A DNA stretch of 64,000 bases from Bacteroidia bacterium (GCA_020635905.1 JACJYV010000001.1:1116001-1180000), one strand, 5' to 3'. Counted from the first letter of the stretch, positions 50,715 to 60,376 are shown. The notes: generated by a model from the sequence alone, not told the origin. Translations and numbers: made by a program.

Positions 50715-51578
50715 ATGAATGAATTCTATACCATCCTGACTGGCTCCCTGGTGGCAATCAGTTGCAGCTTACTGGGCTCCTTTCTGATTCTCAGGAAGAT
50801 GGCCATGGTGGGAGATGCCATTTCACACGCAGTCCTGCCGGGGATTGTGATCGCTTATTTGCTGGGCGAAACCAGGGAAATGATTCCCATGCTGATTGGC
50901 GCGGCCGCATTTGGGGTGCTGACCACGGTTTTAATTGAATTATTCCACAAAAAAGCCCGACTCCAGACCGACGCCTCCATTGGCATTACCTTTACCTTCC
51001 TTTTTGCCCTGGGTATCATCCTCATTTCGGCCTTCGCCGGCCAGGTTGACCTGGATCAGGATTGTGTACTGTATGGCGACATTGCCATGGTGCCTTTGGA
51101 TCTGTGGATTACAGATGCGGGTCTCAACCTGGGTCCCAGACAAGTCTGGATCCTTGGAGTCAACCTTCTGGTGGTACTCGCCTTCATCCTCATTGGTTAT
51201 AAAGGACTGTTTATCACCACTTTTCACGAAGAATATGCGGCCACGGTGGGCATTGCCGCAGGATTCTGGCATTACAGCCTGATGAGCACCGTTTCCCTGA
51301 CCACGGTGGTCTCTTTCGAGTCTGTGGGCGCCATTCTGGTGGTGGCCTTTCTGGTGGTGCCACCTGCGACGGCCTATCTCCTGACGGAAAAACTTCCCGT
51401 GATGTTGGGTCTTTCAGCCCTCTTTGGGGTCATTTCCGCTATTTTAGGAAATATGCTTGCCACCTGGCTCGACGGTTCCATTGCAGGAGCCATGACCGCA
51501 GTGGCCGGGGGATTATTTTTACTGACCTTTCTTTTTTCTCCCAAACAAGGTATCCTGATGCGGCTAAAATTTCGTTAG
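50715..51578 (+). CDS. Metal ABC transporter permease, second subunit
   Basis: 287 residues, ABC-3 family with seven or eight helices: LLGSFLILRKMAMVGDAISHAVLPGIVIAYL (read in parts), ASIGITFTFLFALGIILIS, VLYGDIAMVP, FESVGAILVVAFLVVPPATAYLLTEKL and a final TAVAGGLFLLTFLFSPKQG. No C-terminal extension, unlike its partner. The two permeases probably form a heterodimer. It ends 24 bp before the PD40 gene. Confidence 0.92.
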   Translation: MNEFYTILTGSLVAISCSLLGSFLILRKMAMVGDAISHAVLPGIVIAYLLGETREMIPMLIGAAAFGVLTTVLIELFHKKARLQTDASIGITFTFLFALGIILISAFAGQVDLDQDCVLYGDIAMVPLDLWITDAGLNLGPRQVWILGVNLLVVLAFILIGYKGLFITTFHEEYAATVGIAAGFWHYSLMSTVSLTTVVSFESVGAILVVAFLVVPPATAYLLTEKLPVMLGLSALFGVISAILGNMLATWLDGSIAGAMTAVAGGLFLLTFLFSPKQGILMRLKFR

Positions 51579-51602
51579 ATTTGGGTGAATAAACCTGATG
51601 CA

Positions 51603-53018
51603 ATGAAAAAACTCCTTAGCCTGATCCTGATAATTAACCTTTTGGGTACTTTTTCCCTCCTTTCAGCCCAGGAAATCCAATGGGCTGGTAAGGTGCTGGC
51701 ATTTTCTTCCCAGGCAGGAGAAAAGCTAAACTCTGCCGAACAGGCGCTTGGAACGCCCAATGTCTATCCTCAGGATGGAAGTAATGATTTGGCCTGGAAA
51801 CCCAAATTCACCTTCAGTCCAAGGGAATATCTCATGCTGGGTTTTTTGCAGCCCATGGAAATTCAGCAGATCATGTTGGTGGAGAGTGTAAAAGGTGGTG
51901 AAATCGAAAAGCTGGTGCTTTATGACACCCAGGGCAAAGCCTATGACCTGATGGGTGCGTATGGAGAAAAAAATTATTCTGAATACAGCCGGGTTTTGCG
52001 CATCAAGTTTCCCCGGACAGAGTTTAAAGTGGCGGCCATTCAGATTGGCTGGAATCTGGAGGAAACCATGCTTCGCCCCGAACTGGACGCAGTGGGCATC
52101 GTGGATTCCCAGGAAGATCTGCTGATCAAACCCGACGTATTGGCGGATATGGCGTCGTTTAATCTCAGACGGGAGGAAATGCCTTACGGGGTCAATAGTA
52201 CCTCTACTGAGGCCTGCCCCTCACTTTCTCCCAAGGCCAAAAAATTGTATTTTTCTCGTACTGACTGGAGCTCTGGAAAGTCAACCAACTGGTCCAATTT
52301 TAATATCTGGTTTTGTGAAGATAATGGATATTCAAGATTTAACATGGCGGAAGACCTGGGCCCTGAATTAAATAATGCGGATAATAATTATGTGGATCAG
52401 GTATTGGATGAAGGCCTTTTGGTGGTGGAAAACGGAGGGCTGAAAAGGGGGGGGAGTTTGAAAGGGCCTGCAATTTTCAGCTTCCAGAATTACGAATGGG
52501 GCAACCCCACTCCCATCCTGATTGAGAATCTGCCTGTGGCCATCAACAACCTGGACCTGAATTTTTCCCCGGACAGGAAAGTGCTGGTGCTGAGCACTGA
52601 AACGGGGAAAAGCCAGGGGCATAATGACCTGTATGTATGCTTTCAAAAAGAAGATGAAGCGTACACAGAGCCGCTGAATATGGGCAGCGTACTCAATACC
52701 GCAGGAGTGGAATCGGCTCCCTGGATCTCTCCCAACCAAAGGTTCCTCATTTTCACCTCAAACGGACACCCTGGATTTGGAGGCTACGACCTCTTCATTT
52801 CCATGAGAATGGACGACTCCTGGACCAACTGGTCTGTTCCACAAAACCTTGGCTCCCAGATCAATTCAAAAGAATTGGAATGTTATTTTACTGCTGTGGT
52901 TGACCACCCCTATGCCTATTTCTGCTCTGCCAAAGATGCCCAGGGATCCACTGACATATTCAGGATTGAGCTGCCCGAAGGGCTGCGGAAAAAGTTGGGC
53001 CTGATCAGCGAAAATTAA
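51603..53018 (+). CDS. Secreted PD40/WD40-like beta-propeller protein
   Basis: About 471 residues. Signal peptide LSLILIINLLGTFSLLSAQ. First ~150 residues are a discoidin/jelly-roll-like domain (LNSAEQALGTPNVYPQDGSN and FSPREYLMLGF). The remainder has PD40 repeats (SLSPKAKKLYFSRTDW, LNFSPDRKVLVLSTE, WISPNQRFLIFTSNGHPGFGGYDLF), as in many Bacteroidota OmpA-like proteins, but without an OmpA domain. Function unknown. Frame extends 6 codons upstream; ATG at 51603 starts the signal peptide. Confidence 0.8.
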   Translation: MKKLLSLILIINLLGTFSLLSAQEIQWAGKVLAFSSQAGEKLNSAEQALGTPNVYPQDGSNDLAWKPKFTFSPREYLMLGFLQPMEIQQIMLVESVKGGEIEKLVLYDTQGKAYDLMGAYGEKNYSEYSRVLRIKFPRTEFKVAAIQIGWNLEETMLRPELDAVGIVDSQEDLLIKPDVLADMASFNLRREEMPYGVNSTSTEACPSLSPKAKKLYFSRTDWSSGKSTNWSNFNIWFCEDNGYSRFNMAEDLGPELNNADNNYVDQVLDEGLLVVENGGLKRGGSLKGPAIFSFQNYEWGNPTPILIENLPVAINNLDLNFSPDRKVLVLSTETGKSQGHNDLYVCFQKEDEAYTEPLNMGSVLNTAGVESAPWISPNQRFLIFTSNGHPGFGGYDLFISMRMDDSWTNWSVPQNLGSQINSKELECYFTAVVDHPYAYFCSAKDAQGSTDIFRIELPEGLRKKLGLISEN

Positions 53019-53034
53019 AGAATCCTACCACCTG

Positions 53035-53069
53035 AACTCAGGACTAACGACTAACGACTAAAGACTCAA
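53035..53069. repeat. Heptamer repeat, GACTAAC family
   Basis: aactcag, gactaac, gactaac, gactaaa, gactcaa in exact 7-nt register. The last unit contains the stop codon (TCA on plus strand at 53066) of the minus-strand gene. Confidence 0.9.
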
Positions 53070-53533
53070 TACCCCTCCAAAAGTGCCTTGATCGCCACAA
53101 TGGCCGTAAAAAGCGCCCCCAACATGGCCAGGATCAGCGTCAATCCCATGAGTGCCGCCGCGGAAGAAATGGCAAAATAATTGACCGCAAAAAAGAGAAT
53201 CGCTCCCCCGATCACCAGTCCGCACAGCACCAGGGAGACAATGGCCAGGGAACGCAATTTGCTACGCCATCCTGACTTGTCCTTTTTACCGCCTGGAGGC
53301 TTTGCAAAACGTCCCAAAACTTTTTCCTGCAGCACAGACCTGAATTTTTGCGCCAAATCCTGCTTCGCTCCCCCGCGGACCTGTTGGGAGGATAAAACCT
53401 CCCGGGACTGGGCTTCTGCCGCAAAGGAAGGATGTAAATCTGCCACCTGGGCAAAAGCTGGGTTGGCAAAAACTGCCAACAGGGCGATAAGGACAAGAAA
53501 GGGTATCAATCTCATTGAAACGAAGTTACGCAT
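53066..53533 (-). CDS. Small membrane protein with signal peptide, unknown
   Basis: About 155 residues. N-terminal signal peptide (RLIPFLVLIALLAVFANPAFAQ), a basic middle with KFRSVLQEKVLGRFAKPPGGKKDKSGW and two C-terminal membrane helices (LAIVSLVLCGLVIGGAILFF and AALMGLTLILAMLGALFTAI). No family recognised. The frame is open 55 codons further, but ATG at 53533 or 53515 gives the signal peptide. Its stop lies inside a heptamer unit. Confidence 0.65.
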   Translation of the reverse strand: MRNFVSMRLIPFLVLIALLAVFANPAFAQVADLHPSFAAEAQSREVLSSQQVRGGAKQDLAQKFRSVLQEKVLGRFAKPPGGKKDKSGWRSKLRSLAIVSLVLCGLVIGGAILFFAVNYFAISSAAALMGLTLILAMLGALFTAIVAIKALLEGY

Positions 53534-53739
53534 TTTTCCGCCTGTATTGAATGGCTGGCTTAGGGACAACCATAAATTTTTGTGGTAAAAGATTGGATCA
53601 GGTACCCTGGAAGGTTGAATCAGCTTAATTGCAAAAAAAATCGCGGGTGAATTCCAAAAACCAAAACCCCCAGGCGAACCCTTTTTCTTCAGGTCCACCC
53701 GGGGATTTTTTTTCAGGAAAAACAGGCGATTCGCTCAGC

Positions 53740-54741
53740 TCAATTCCCTACCTTGGGCATGCCCTGGCGCAGAATGTCACCAAATACGCCACTTCCCTCC
53801 TGCCCGGTGGGCAGTACAGCAATTTGCACCTTGGAAGCCAGTTCCTTATTGACCATGAAACTCGCATAGACGGGATTATCCTGGCAAAGCTTGGCCAATT
53901 CAATTTGCCGTTCAAAATCCACCTTGTCTTTCAGTTTGACCTGATCCACCCCGGCCACATCCATGTCCCGCTTTTTCTTCACTTCCAGGTTATTGAGGCT
54001 GGCAATCTTGTCCAGTTCGGCCTGGTTGAGTAGTTCCTGTTTGCGGGCTTCAGCCACGGCCTGTTTTTCGATCACCTGGCGTTCAGTTTCGGCCCGGGCC
54101 AGTTCGATCTGACGGCGGTGGGTTTCCGTTTCTGATTGAATTTTCTGCAATTCGCCCTCCTGTTTGGCCTGCACAATCGCCACTTTGCCATCGGCCTCTG
54201 CCTTGACTTTGGCCGCCTCTGCTGCTGCCACATCCACGATATTTTTCTGGCGAATGCGCTCCAGTTCCTGCTCCTTCATGCCAATTGACTCCTTGGCTTC
54301 CGTGTATTGCGCAGGAAATTGAATGTTGGAAATAATCACTTCCTTGATTTCCACCCCGTCTTCACCCAGGCGGGAAAGCAATTGCTCCTTGATAGTGGCG
54401 ATAAATTTGCTGCGTTGATTTCCAAATACAGAATCCACGCTGGGGAACTCAGTTGCGGCCTGGTTGGCAATCTCAAACTGACGTGGCCAGAGTACGAGGC
54501 TGTCAAACATGGTGGTACGGGAGAATTGTGCTGAAAATGTACGGTAATCTGAAATGCGCCAGCGGGTGGCCAAACGCAGAGAGACAGGTACTCCATCACC
54601 CAGGCGAATGTCGTGAATGACCGAGGAAAAAACCTGGTCGCGCGACTGGGAAGTGGGCGAATTGGAGGACTGGGAACAGGAAGTCAAAAGCAGGGCCAGG
54701 CAAAGACCCAGGAAGCCGGGAATTAGAACAAATCGTTTCAT
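53740..54741 (-). CDS. SPFH/prohibitin-like lipoprotein
   Basis: 333 residues. A lipobox signal (LGLCLALLLTSCSQS) replaces the usual membrane anchor. An SPFH/Band 7 domain follows (VFSSVIHDIRLGDGVPVSLRLATRWRI in parts, IATIKEQLLSRLGEDGVEIKEVIISNI), then a long coiled coil rich in Glu/Ala/Lys (EAAKVKAEADGKVAIVQAK, RRQIELARAETERQVIEK). Prohibitin-like proteins form membrane rings that scaffold proteases or stabilise membranes. A lipid-anchored SPFH protein outside the inner leaflet is unusual. No NfeD partner is adjacent. Confidence 0.82.
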   Translation of the reverse strand: MKRFVLIPGFLGLCLALLLTSCSQSSNSPTSQSRDQVFSSVIHDIRLGDGVPVSLRLATRWRISDYRTFSAQFSRTTMFDSLVLWPRQFEIANQAATEFPSVDSVFGNQRSKFIATIKEQLLSRLGEDGVEIKEVIISNIQFPAQYTEAKESIGMKEQELERIRQKNIVDVAAAEAAKVKAEADGKVAIVQAKQEGELQKIQSETETHRRQIELARAETERQVIEKQAVAEARKQELLNQAELDKIASLNNLEVKKKRDMDVAGVDQVKLKDKVDFERQIELAKLCQDNPVYASFMVNKELASKVQIAVLPTGQEGSGVFGDILRQGMPKVGN

Positions 54742-54943
54742 GGAGATAAAGGTTTGGGGTTGAGAATAATAGAAATCAATAAATCCTTTGGGAAGGGGTT
54801 AGAGGATGTGATCAAAGGTAGGGTTGCCGGGCAGAAAATCGTTTCAAATTGATTAACTGAAGCAATACAACGAGTAAGTGTCGGCTTTGGAGGGAAATTT
54901 TAGTAGATTAGCCACGCAAAATGCCATTTGCAAACATTTTTCG

Positions 54944-55516
54944 ATGAAAGGAAGCGACAGAAACCGTATCATACTTCTCCTGGCCGTGGTTGCAGCCAAC
55001 ATTGGCCTGGATCAGATCAGCAAAATCATCATTCGCAACAAGGTCGAATTCAACGAGCACATCCAGCTGATCGGGGATTATTTTATCATGACCAAAGTCG
55101 AGAATACAGGCGCTTTTCTGAGCCTGGGGTCAGATTTTCCAGATTTTATCCGGATAATTTTGCTGCTGGTACTGCCTGCCCTGGTAATGATTGGCGGTCT
55201 GGCCTACATCCTGCTCAAAAAAAATGTGGGACAAACCATTGGCATCCCCGTAGCTTTCCTGATTGGGGGCGGCATTGGCAACCTGATTGATCGCATTTTG
55301 TACGGGTCCGTGACGGATTTTCTTCACATTGATCTGGGTGGTTGGGCCAGGACGGGCATTTTCAATGTGGCGGACATGTCGATCATGTTTGGCATGGGGC
55401 TGTTGTTGCTGAAATTTGTCAAAGACAAAAACAATAAAAAGGAAGAGGAAACTCTTCCTGAGACAGAAAGTGAAGCGCCCGAAACCACTCCCCTGACCGA
55501 TTCTGAGGAGAAATAA
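54944..55516 (+). CDS. lspA: Lipoprotein signal peptidase (signal peptidase II)
   Basis: About 190 residues. Four membrane helices with ANIGLDQISKIIIRN at the start, VENTGAFLSLG, GGGIGNLIDRILYGSVTDFL and FNVADMSIMFGMGLLLL. The two catalytic aspartates are in TDFL/IDR context and NVAD. It cleaves signal peptides of lipidated prolipoproteins, which are plentiful in this window. An acidic C-terminal tail of ~35 residues is extra. ATG at 54944 fits; 22 upstream codons are unlikely. Confidence 0.92.
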   Translation: MKGSDRNRIILLLAVVAANIGLDQISKIIIRNKVEFNEHIQLIGDYFIMTKVENTGAFLSLGSDFPDFIRIILLLVLPALVMIGGLAYILLKKNVGQTIGIPVAFLIGGGIGNLIDRILYGSVTDFLHIDLGGWARTGIFNVADMSIMFGMGLLLLKFVKDKNNKKEEETLPETESEAPETTPLTDSEEK

Positions 55517-55591
55517 ACCAGCTGATTTTCAATTCATTCTTATGGAAACCTGCCGCAATTGCGGTTGAGGAAGGGCTGTCCCAGCCCATAA

Positions 55592-55620
55592 AAAAACCCG
55601 GAGTTTTGCCCCGGGTTTTT
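55592..55620. terminator. Bidirectional Rho-independent terminator
   Basis: 10-bp stem AAAAACCCGG / CCGGGTTTTT with a 9-nt loop, with T-runs on both strands, between convergent lspA and the helical protein at 55638. Upstream, two further small hairpins (CCGCAATTGCGG; GGGCTG/CAGCCC). Confidence 0.85.
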
Positions 55621-55637
55621 CGTTTCAGAACTGAGCT

Positions 55638-55913
55638 TTACTCAATTTCTACATCCTTAGCCTCAGAAGAGGCCTTTTCGGCGGCGGCGCCTGCGGCGCC
55701 TTTTGCAGCAGCCTTGGCTTCACGGCGTTCCTTTACCTCCTCTTCCACCTTTTCGCTGATTACCTCAAAGCGGTCTTTGGCTTCATCAATCAGGTCTTCT
55801 GCCTTGTCTTTGAATTCTTCGGCCACATCTTCCATTTTATCAATGGCTTTCTCGGCAAAAGCTTTGGCTTTCTCGAAAAAAGAGGGCTCATGTTTGGGAT
55901 CTTGATCGGTCAT
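55638..55913 (-). CDS. Charged helical protein (YtxH/stress-type)
   Basis: 91 residues, almost all charged and helical: FFEKAKAFAEKAIDKMEDVAEEFKDKAEDLIDEAKDR (in parts), then KEEEVKERREAKAAAKGAAGAAAEK-like Ala/Lys tail. No signal peptide or membrane segment. Similar low-complexity helical proteins in Bacteroidota are stress-linked or YtxH-like, but no function can be assigned. ATG at 55913 chosen; an upstream extension overlaps the promoter. Confidence 0.7.
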   Translation of the reverse strand: MTDQDPKHEPSFFEKAKAFAEKAIDKMEDVAEEFKDKAEDLIDEAKDRFEVISEKVEEEVKERREAKAAAKGAAGAAAEKASSEAKDVEIE

Positions 55914-55955
55914 TGCTATTGTGTTTTTAGATGAATAATGTCGAAGCTGTAAAAT

Positions 55956-55963
55956 CAAATTTA
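55956..55963 (-). promoter_or_regulatory. Bacteroidota -7 box TAAATTTG (minus strand)
   Basis: Exact TAnnTTTG on the minus strand, 43 bp before the ATG of the helical protein. Confidence 0.5.
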
Positions 55964-56103
55964 GTTAATTTCAATTACTATTTCAGGGGAATTTCGCAGA
56001 AATCAGCCTCTGAATTTAGAACTGACCTTTTGTACGCAAGTCCTGCGAATTGGTTTATTCCCCCTTTCAACTTCATGATCCACGACCCCGATTCTAAATC
56101 AAC

Positions 56104-57753
56104 TTACTCCCGCACCAATTTTCCGCTCCAGCGTCCGTAAGTAGTGCGCAATTCCACCAGAAACAAACCTGCTGGCAAATCATCTGCGTCCAGGCTTAGC
56201 CTTTCCTCTGTCGGCCAACGGCCCTTTTCCTGTTTCACTTTCCGCCCCTGCAGGTCCAGCAGAATCAACTCATAATTCTGCCCTGGCTGAATGCGGGCAT
56301 CCCCTTCCAGCCAAACCTGATCCCGGGCAGGATTGGGGTATAAGCGAAGTGAAAATGTCGCCCGCGGCTCTTTCAGGCCGGTCATGCCGCACATAAACTG
56401 GGTAGAAACCAAAACCTGATAGGCAGAATCTGATTCAACCACATCCACATGATTCAATGAATTGATAGTTAACTGGCTGTCGCCAGGATTGATCAAAAAA
56501 TCGCTGTAATCTGCGGTACGGTTGGAATCCAGACAACCAATCAAAAGGTCGGGGCCAGTTTTAAAAAGCCAGCCATGTGACCTTTGATTCGAGGAAGGGG
56601 TGCCAGGTGGAATCCAGAAGCGGACCGCGCCTACCAGATAACCACCATCTGAATGAGAATTGAGCCAAACGTGATCTTCACCCAGGATGCCCAGATTGGC
56701 CGCATGCAAAACGGCCCCGTTGGAATCCGTTTTGATCAGCAAGGTCGACCGCGCAACGCTGGCTCCTCCGTAGGGAAAATCCGTGTTTCCGGCCATTACG
56801 TAACCCTGATCAGGGGTTTCCAGAATGCAACGTCCGTTTTCATACTCATACCACGGACCGTCATAAGTCCGGGTCCAGAGCAGGTTTCCATTGGTATCTG
56901 CCCGGCAAATAAAGGTCTTTTTCTTAACCTGCCAACTGGAATATTTCAGGGAAGAAAATCCTGTGAAAGCAAGGGTCCCGCGGGAATCAAGGATCATGCC
57001 TCCCGGAATGTGGTGGTGTTTTTGCTTCCCAAATACCTTGCCCCATTTGACATTGCCTCCTGGCCCTGTGCGAATCATTTCTGTCCTGATACTCCCAACC
57101 CCAATGTACCTGCCGAGCAAAATCAAATCTCCACTGGGCAATTCCACTATGCTGGCCCCAAGTTCACTTGCATTACTTCCAATCAGTTTGCCCCAAAGCG
57201 GCACCCCATTTCGCTGAATCCTGGCCAGATACAAATCCCGTTGGGCATTGATATTTAAAAATCCAGTCCCAACTACCAGATAATCCCCGTTTGCGGCCTG
57301 AATTACCTGGGCTCCCAGCAGAGAAACTGAGTCCGCCAAAGTAATATCCCACAGGATAGAACCATCAGGCCTGATTTTTACCATCCTGATATCAAAATCG
57401 TAAACGAAGATCCCCTGGGTCGATATATTGGTGAAAAGCAGGACCAGGTTGTCCTCATCGTCCTGGATGATATCCGGGCCGAGATATTCTCCTCCCTGGG
57501 CCTTCCCGATAGAAGTGGACTGAAGAAAATTGCCCAGAGAATCAAAAAACGCGACTCCTCCCCCATCCGTGGAATCGCCCTTCCAGGTGCCCATGATGGT
57601 CGCAATGCGACCGTCTTTCAACTGTATGGGATGGCCCAGATAAGTGGAATCCTGGCTGCGCAGGGCAAAAGGCATGTTCTGGGCTTTCAAAAATCCAGCA
57701 CCAAAATAATTGAAAACCAGGATGAGCAAGAGGGGAAAAAGAATTCTTTTCAT
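56104..57753 (-). CDS. T9SS-exported propeller-like protein
   Basis: 549 residues. Signal peptide ILFPLLLILVFNYFGAGFLKAQ-like start; repeated 'D..G..LW' strands (GVAFFDSLGNFLQS; VKIRPDGSILWDITLAD; CRADTNGNLLWTRTYDG; LIKTDSNGAVLHAANLG) typical of delta-60/SBBP-type propellers. The last ~85 residues are a T9SS type A sorting domain (SLRLYPNPARDQVWLEG, LLDLQGRKVKQEKG, DLPAGLFLVELRT). Surface or secreted; function unknown. Similar in plan to the protein at 43226. Confidence 0.87.
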   Translation of the reverse strand: MKRILFPLLLILVFNYFGAGFLKAQNMPFALRSQDSTYLGHPIQLKDGRIATIMGTWKGDSTDGGGVAFFDSLGNFLQSTSIGKAQGGEYLGPDIIQDDEDNLVLLFTNISTQGIFVYDFDIRMVKIRPDGSILWDITLADSVSLLGAQVIQAANGDYLVVGTGFLNINAQRDLYLARIQRNGVPLWGKLIGSNASELGASIVELPSGDLILLGRYIGVGSIRTEMIRTGPGGNVKWGKVFGKQKHHHIPGGMILDSRGTLAFTGFSSLKYSSWQVKKKTFICRADTNGNLLWTRTYDGPWYEYENGRCILETPDQGYVMAGNTDFPYGGASVARSTLLIKTDSNGAVLHAANLGILGEDHVWLNSHSDGGYLVGAVRFWIPPGTPSSNQRSHGWLFKTGPDLLIGCLDSNRTADYSDFLINPGDSQLTINSLNHVDVVESDSAYQVLVSTQFMCGMTGLKEPRATFSLRLYPNPARDQVWLEGDARIQPGQNYELILLDLQGRKVKQEKGRWPTEERLSLDADDLPAGLFLVELRTTYGRWSGKLVRE

Positions 57754-57952
57754 GGTTTTTGATTCAAGTTTAAGTCAGAATTCCCGGGATTACGGATTCA
57801 AAACCGGGGTTTGATTGCATGGTTTGGCCCGGGAAGCCCAATTCAACCTTCATTTTCCGCACAATGATAAAGGTCATCTTTTTCCGTGAACCTGATCATC
57901 CCAAAATGTTGCCACTTTCCAGACCTTAGTCCCAATCAATTAAAATCGCTTT

Positions 57953-59113
57953 ATGTCTGTCTATCAACGATTTGGAAAAATACCTCAGAAACGCCATGTG
58001 GTCTTTCGCAAGGAAAACGGGGATTTGTACTGCGAAGAGCTGGTCGGAACGGAAGGATTTTCGGGAAATTCCTCTCTCGTTTATCACCTTCATCCACCAA
58101 CCATGGTAACTCAGGTGGGCAAACCCTACAGCGTGGCTCCCGATCTGGCCGAATCTGAAAACCTGCGGGCCAGGAGTTTTCTCTCCTTCAATCAGCCTTA
58201 TGGAGGAGATTTTCTCTCTTCACGGAAAGTCTATTTCCAGAATGCTGAACTAACGGTAGGCGTGGCCGCCCCCTCAATGTCCATGCAGCGTTTTTTCAAA
58301 AACGCAGATGCAGATGAGATGCTTTTCATCCATGAGGGACGGGGCATCTTGCACACCATGTTTGGAGAAGTGGGATTTGCCAAAGGCGACTACCTGATCA
58401 TCCCGCGGGGCACAGTCTATAAAATCGAATTTGAAAGCGAAAAGAACCGTCTTTTGGTGATGGAATCCTACAGCCCGATCTCCATTCCCCAAAAATATCG
58501 CACTGCGAATGGCCAGATGATGGAGCATGCACCTTTTTGTGAACGTGACCTGCGTGGCCCTGCTGAGTTGAAAACATTTGACCAGGCGGGGAAATTCGAG
58601 GTGCTGATCAAAAAGAAAAACATGATCTATCCCTACGAATACGCCTGGCATCCCTTTGATGTGGTGGGTTGGGATGGCTACCATTACCCCTTTGCCTTCT
58701 CTATCTACGATTTCGAGCCCATTACAGGACGCATCCACATGCCGCCCCCGGTCCACATGACCTTTGAAGGAGCTGGATTTGTGATTTGTTCCTTCGTGCC
58801 CCGCATGTACGATTACCATCCTGAGGCCATTCCCGCGCCTTATTATCACAGCAATATCGACTCAGACGAGATTCTGTACTATGTGGACGGGGATTTCATG
58901 AGCCGCAACAACATCCACGAAGGTCAATTTACCCTGCATCCGGGCGGCATTCCCCACGGACCACATCCCGGAGCCATCGAGCGCAGCATCGGGGTAAAAA
59001 ACACGGAAGAATACGCAGTCATGATCGACCCCTTCCGTCCTGTGCAGGTCACGCGCCATGCCCTTGAGACAGAAGTGGACGATTACAGCTACTCATGGCT
59101 GGGTAAGGAGTAG
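57953..59113 (+). CDS. hmgA: Homogentisate 1,2-dioxygenase
   Basis: 386 residues. Opens the homogentisate ring in tyrosine/phenylalanine breakdown. Motifs: opening RFGKIPQKRHVVFR, SLVYHLHPPTMV, DEMLFIHEGRGILHTMFGEV, and the iron-site region YYHSNIDSDEILYYVDGDF with GGIPHGPHPG. His and Glu ligands and the PHGPHPG loop are all present. It precedes hpd, which makes homogentisate, with a repeat-filled gap of about 140 bp; fumarylacetoacetase is not in the window. Confidence 0.93.
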   Translation: MSVYQRFGKIPQKRHVVFRKENGDLYCEELVGTEGFSGNSSLVYHLHPPTMVTQVGKPYSVAPDLAESENLRARSFLSFNQPYGGDFLSSRKVYFQNAELTVGVAAPSMSMQRFFKNADADEMLFIHEGRGILHTMFGEVGFAKGDYLIIPRGTVYKIEFESEKNRLLVMESYSPISIPQKYRTANGQMMEHAPFCERDLRGPAELKTFDQAGKFEVLIKKKNMIYPYEYAWHPFDVVGWDGYHYPFAFSIYDFEPITGRIHMPPPVHMTFEGAGFVICSFVPRMYDYHPEAIPAPYYHSNIDSDEILYYVDGDFMSRNNIHEGQFTLHPGGIPHGPHPGAIERSIGVKNTEEYAVMIDPFRPVQVTRHALETEVDDYSYSWLGKE

Positions 59114-59250
59114 CGAGTCGTGAGCAACGAGAAGCGAGAAGCGGGTAGCGAGAGCCTCACCCAAGTCTCTGACCTTCAACATCTAACCCCAAACCTCTAT
59201 CATCTAATATCTAACCTCTAAAATCTAACATCTCTCCATCTAAAATCTGT
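59110..59250. repeat. Heptamer repeats, GTAGCGA (7 units) and ATCTAAC (8+ units)
   Basis: gtagcga, gtcgtga, gcaacga, gaagcga, gaagcgg, gtagcga, gagcctc at 59110-59158, the first unit containing the hmgA stop codon; then atctaac, cccaaac, ctctatc, atctaat, atctaac, ctctaaa, atctaac, atctctc at 59181-59236. Both in exact 7-nt register. The spacer separates hmgA from hpd. Confidence 0.9.
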
Positions 59251-59254
59251 AAAA

Positions 59255-60376
59255 ATGGATACCGCCACACTTCAAAAACCGACCGCCCAGGACTTTTGTC
59301 CGATTTTGGGCACTGATTATATCGAATTTTTTGTGGGCAATGCCAAGCAGGCCGCCTACTATTACAAAGCTGCCTTTGGCTTTCAGTCCCTGGCTTACCG
59401 TGGACTGGAAACGGGTGTGCGCGACCGTGCCTCTTACGCGGTGCGTCAAGGGAAAATCACCCTGGTTTTTACCACGCCCCTGCATCCCGGCAACGACATG
59501 GCCCATCACCTGGCTCAACACGGCGACGCCGTAAAAAGCATCGCTTTTTGGGTGGAAGATGCCGAACAGGCCTGGAAGGAAGCCATTTTCCGTGGCGCCC
59601 GCTCTTTTATGCAACCCGAAATCCTGCAGGATGAATTTGGCAAGATCAAACAGGCAGGCATCCACACCTATGGCGACACGGTGCACATGTTCATTGAGCG
59701 CAAGGATTACCGCGGGGTTTTCCTGCCGGGTTTTGTGGAATGGAAATCAGAATTCAATCCCCCTGAAATCGGGCTGAAATACGTGGATCACTGCGTGGGC
59801 AACGTGGATTGGGGTCAGATGAATCACTGGGCTGGATTTTACCAAAACGTGCTCGGATTCTCTAACCTGATCACTTTCGACGACAAAGACATTTCCACCC
59901 AGTACACGGCCCTCATGTCCAAAGTGATGCAAAATCACAATGGTCGCATTCGTTTCCCCATCAACGAGCCGGCCATGGGCGCCAAAAAATCGCAAATTGA
60001 GGAATTCATTGAATTCAATCACGGACCTGGCTGTCAGCACATTGCAGTTGCCACGGATGATATCATTTTCACGGTTTCTGAATTGAGAAGGCGGGGAGTG
60101 GAATTTCTTTACGTGCCGGGCGATTATTACGACACAGTTTCAGAGCGCGTGGGCGAGATTCGGGAAGATCTGGAAGTGCTCAAAAGCCTGGGCATCATGG
60201 TGGATCGCGATGATGAGGGCTATCTATTGCAAATTTTCACCAAACCCGTAGAGGACCGCCCCACCCTGTTTTACGAAATCATCGAACGGGTAGGCGCAAA
60301 ATCCTTTGGAAAGGGCAATTTTCAGGCTCTTTTCGAAAGCATTGAAGCCGAGCAGGCCCGCAGGGGGACATTATAA
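59255..60376 (+). CDS. hpd: 4-hydroxyphenylpyruvate dioxygenase
   Basis: 373 residues. Converts 4-hydroxyphenylpyruvate to homogentisate, the substrate of the HmgA enzyme encoded just upstream. Two VOC-fold halves: N-terminal LGTDYIEFFVGNAKQAAYYYKAAFGF (in parts) and the catalytic half with YVDHCVGNV (His), the GCQHIAVATDDI (His) loop and LFYEIIERVG (Glu) as the Fe(II) triad. Full length. Followed by a strong terminator. Confidence 0.95.
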   Translation: MDTATLQKPTAQDFCPILGTDYIEFFVGNAKQAAYYYKAAFGFQSLAYRGLETGVRDRASYAVRQGKITLVFTTPLHPGNDMAHHLAQHGDAVKSIAFWVEDAEQAWKEAIFRGARSFMQPEILQDEFGKIKQAGIHTYGDTVHMFIERKDYRGVFLPGFVEWKSEFNPPEIGLKYVDHCVGNVDWGQMNHWAGFYQNVLGFSNLITFDDKDISTQYTALMSKVMQNHNGRIRFPINEPAMGAKKSQIEEFIEFNHGPGCQHIAVATDDIIFTVSELRRRGVEFLYVPGDYYDTVSERVGEIREDLEVLKSLGIMVDRDDEGYLLQIFTKPVEDRPTLFYEIIERVGAKSFGKGNFQALFESIEAEQARRGTL

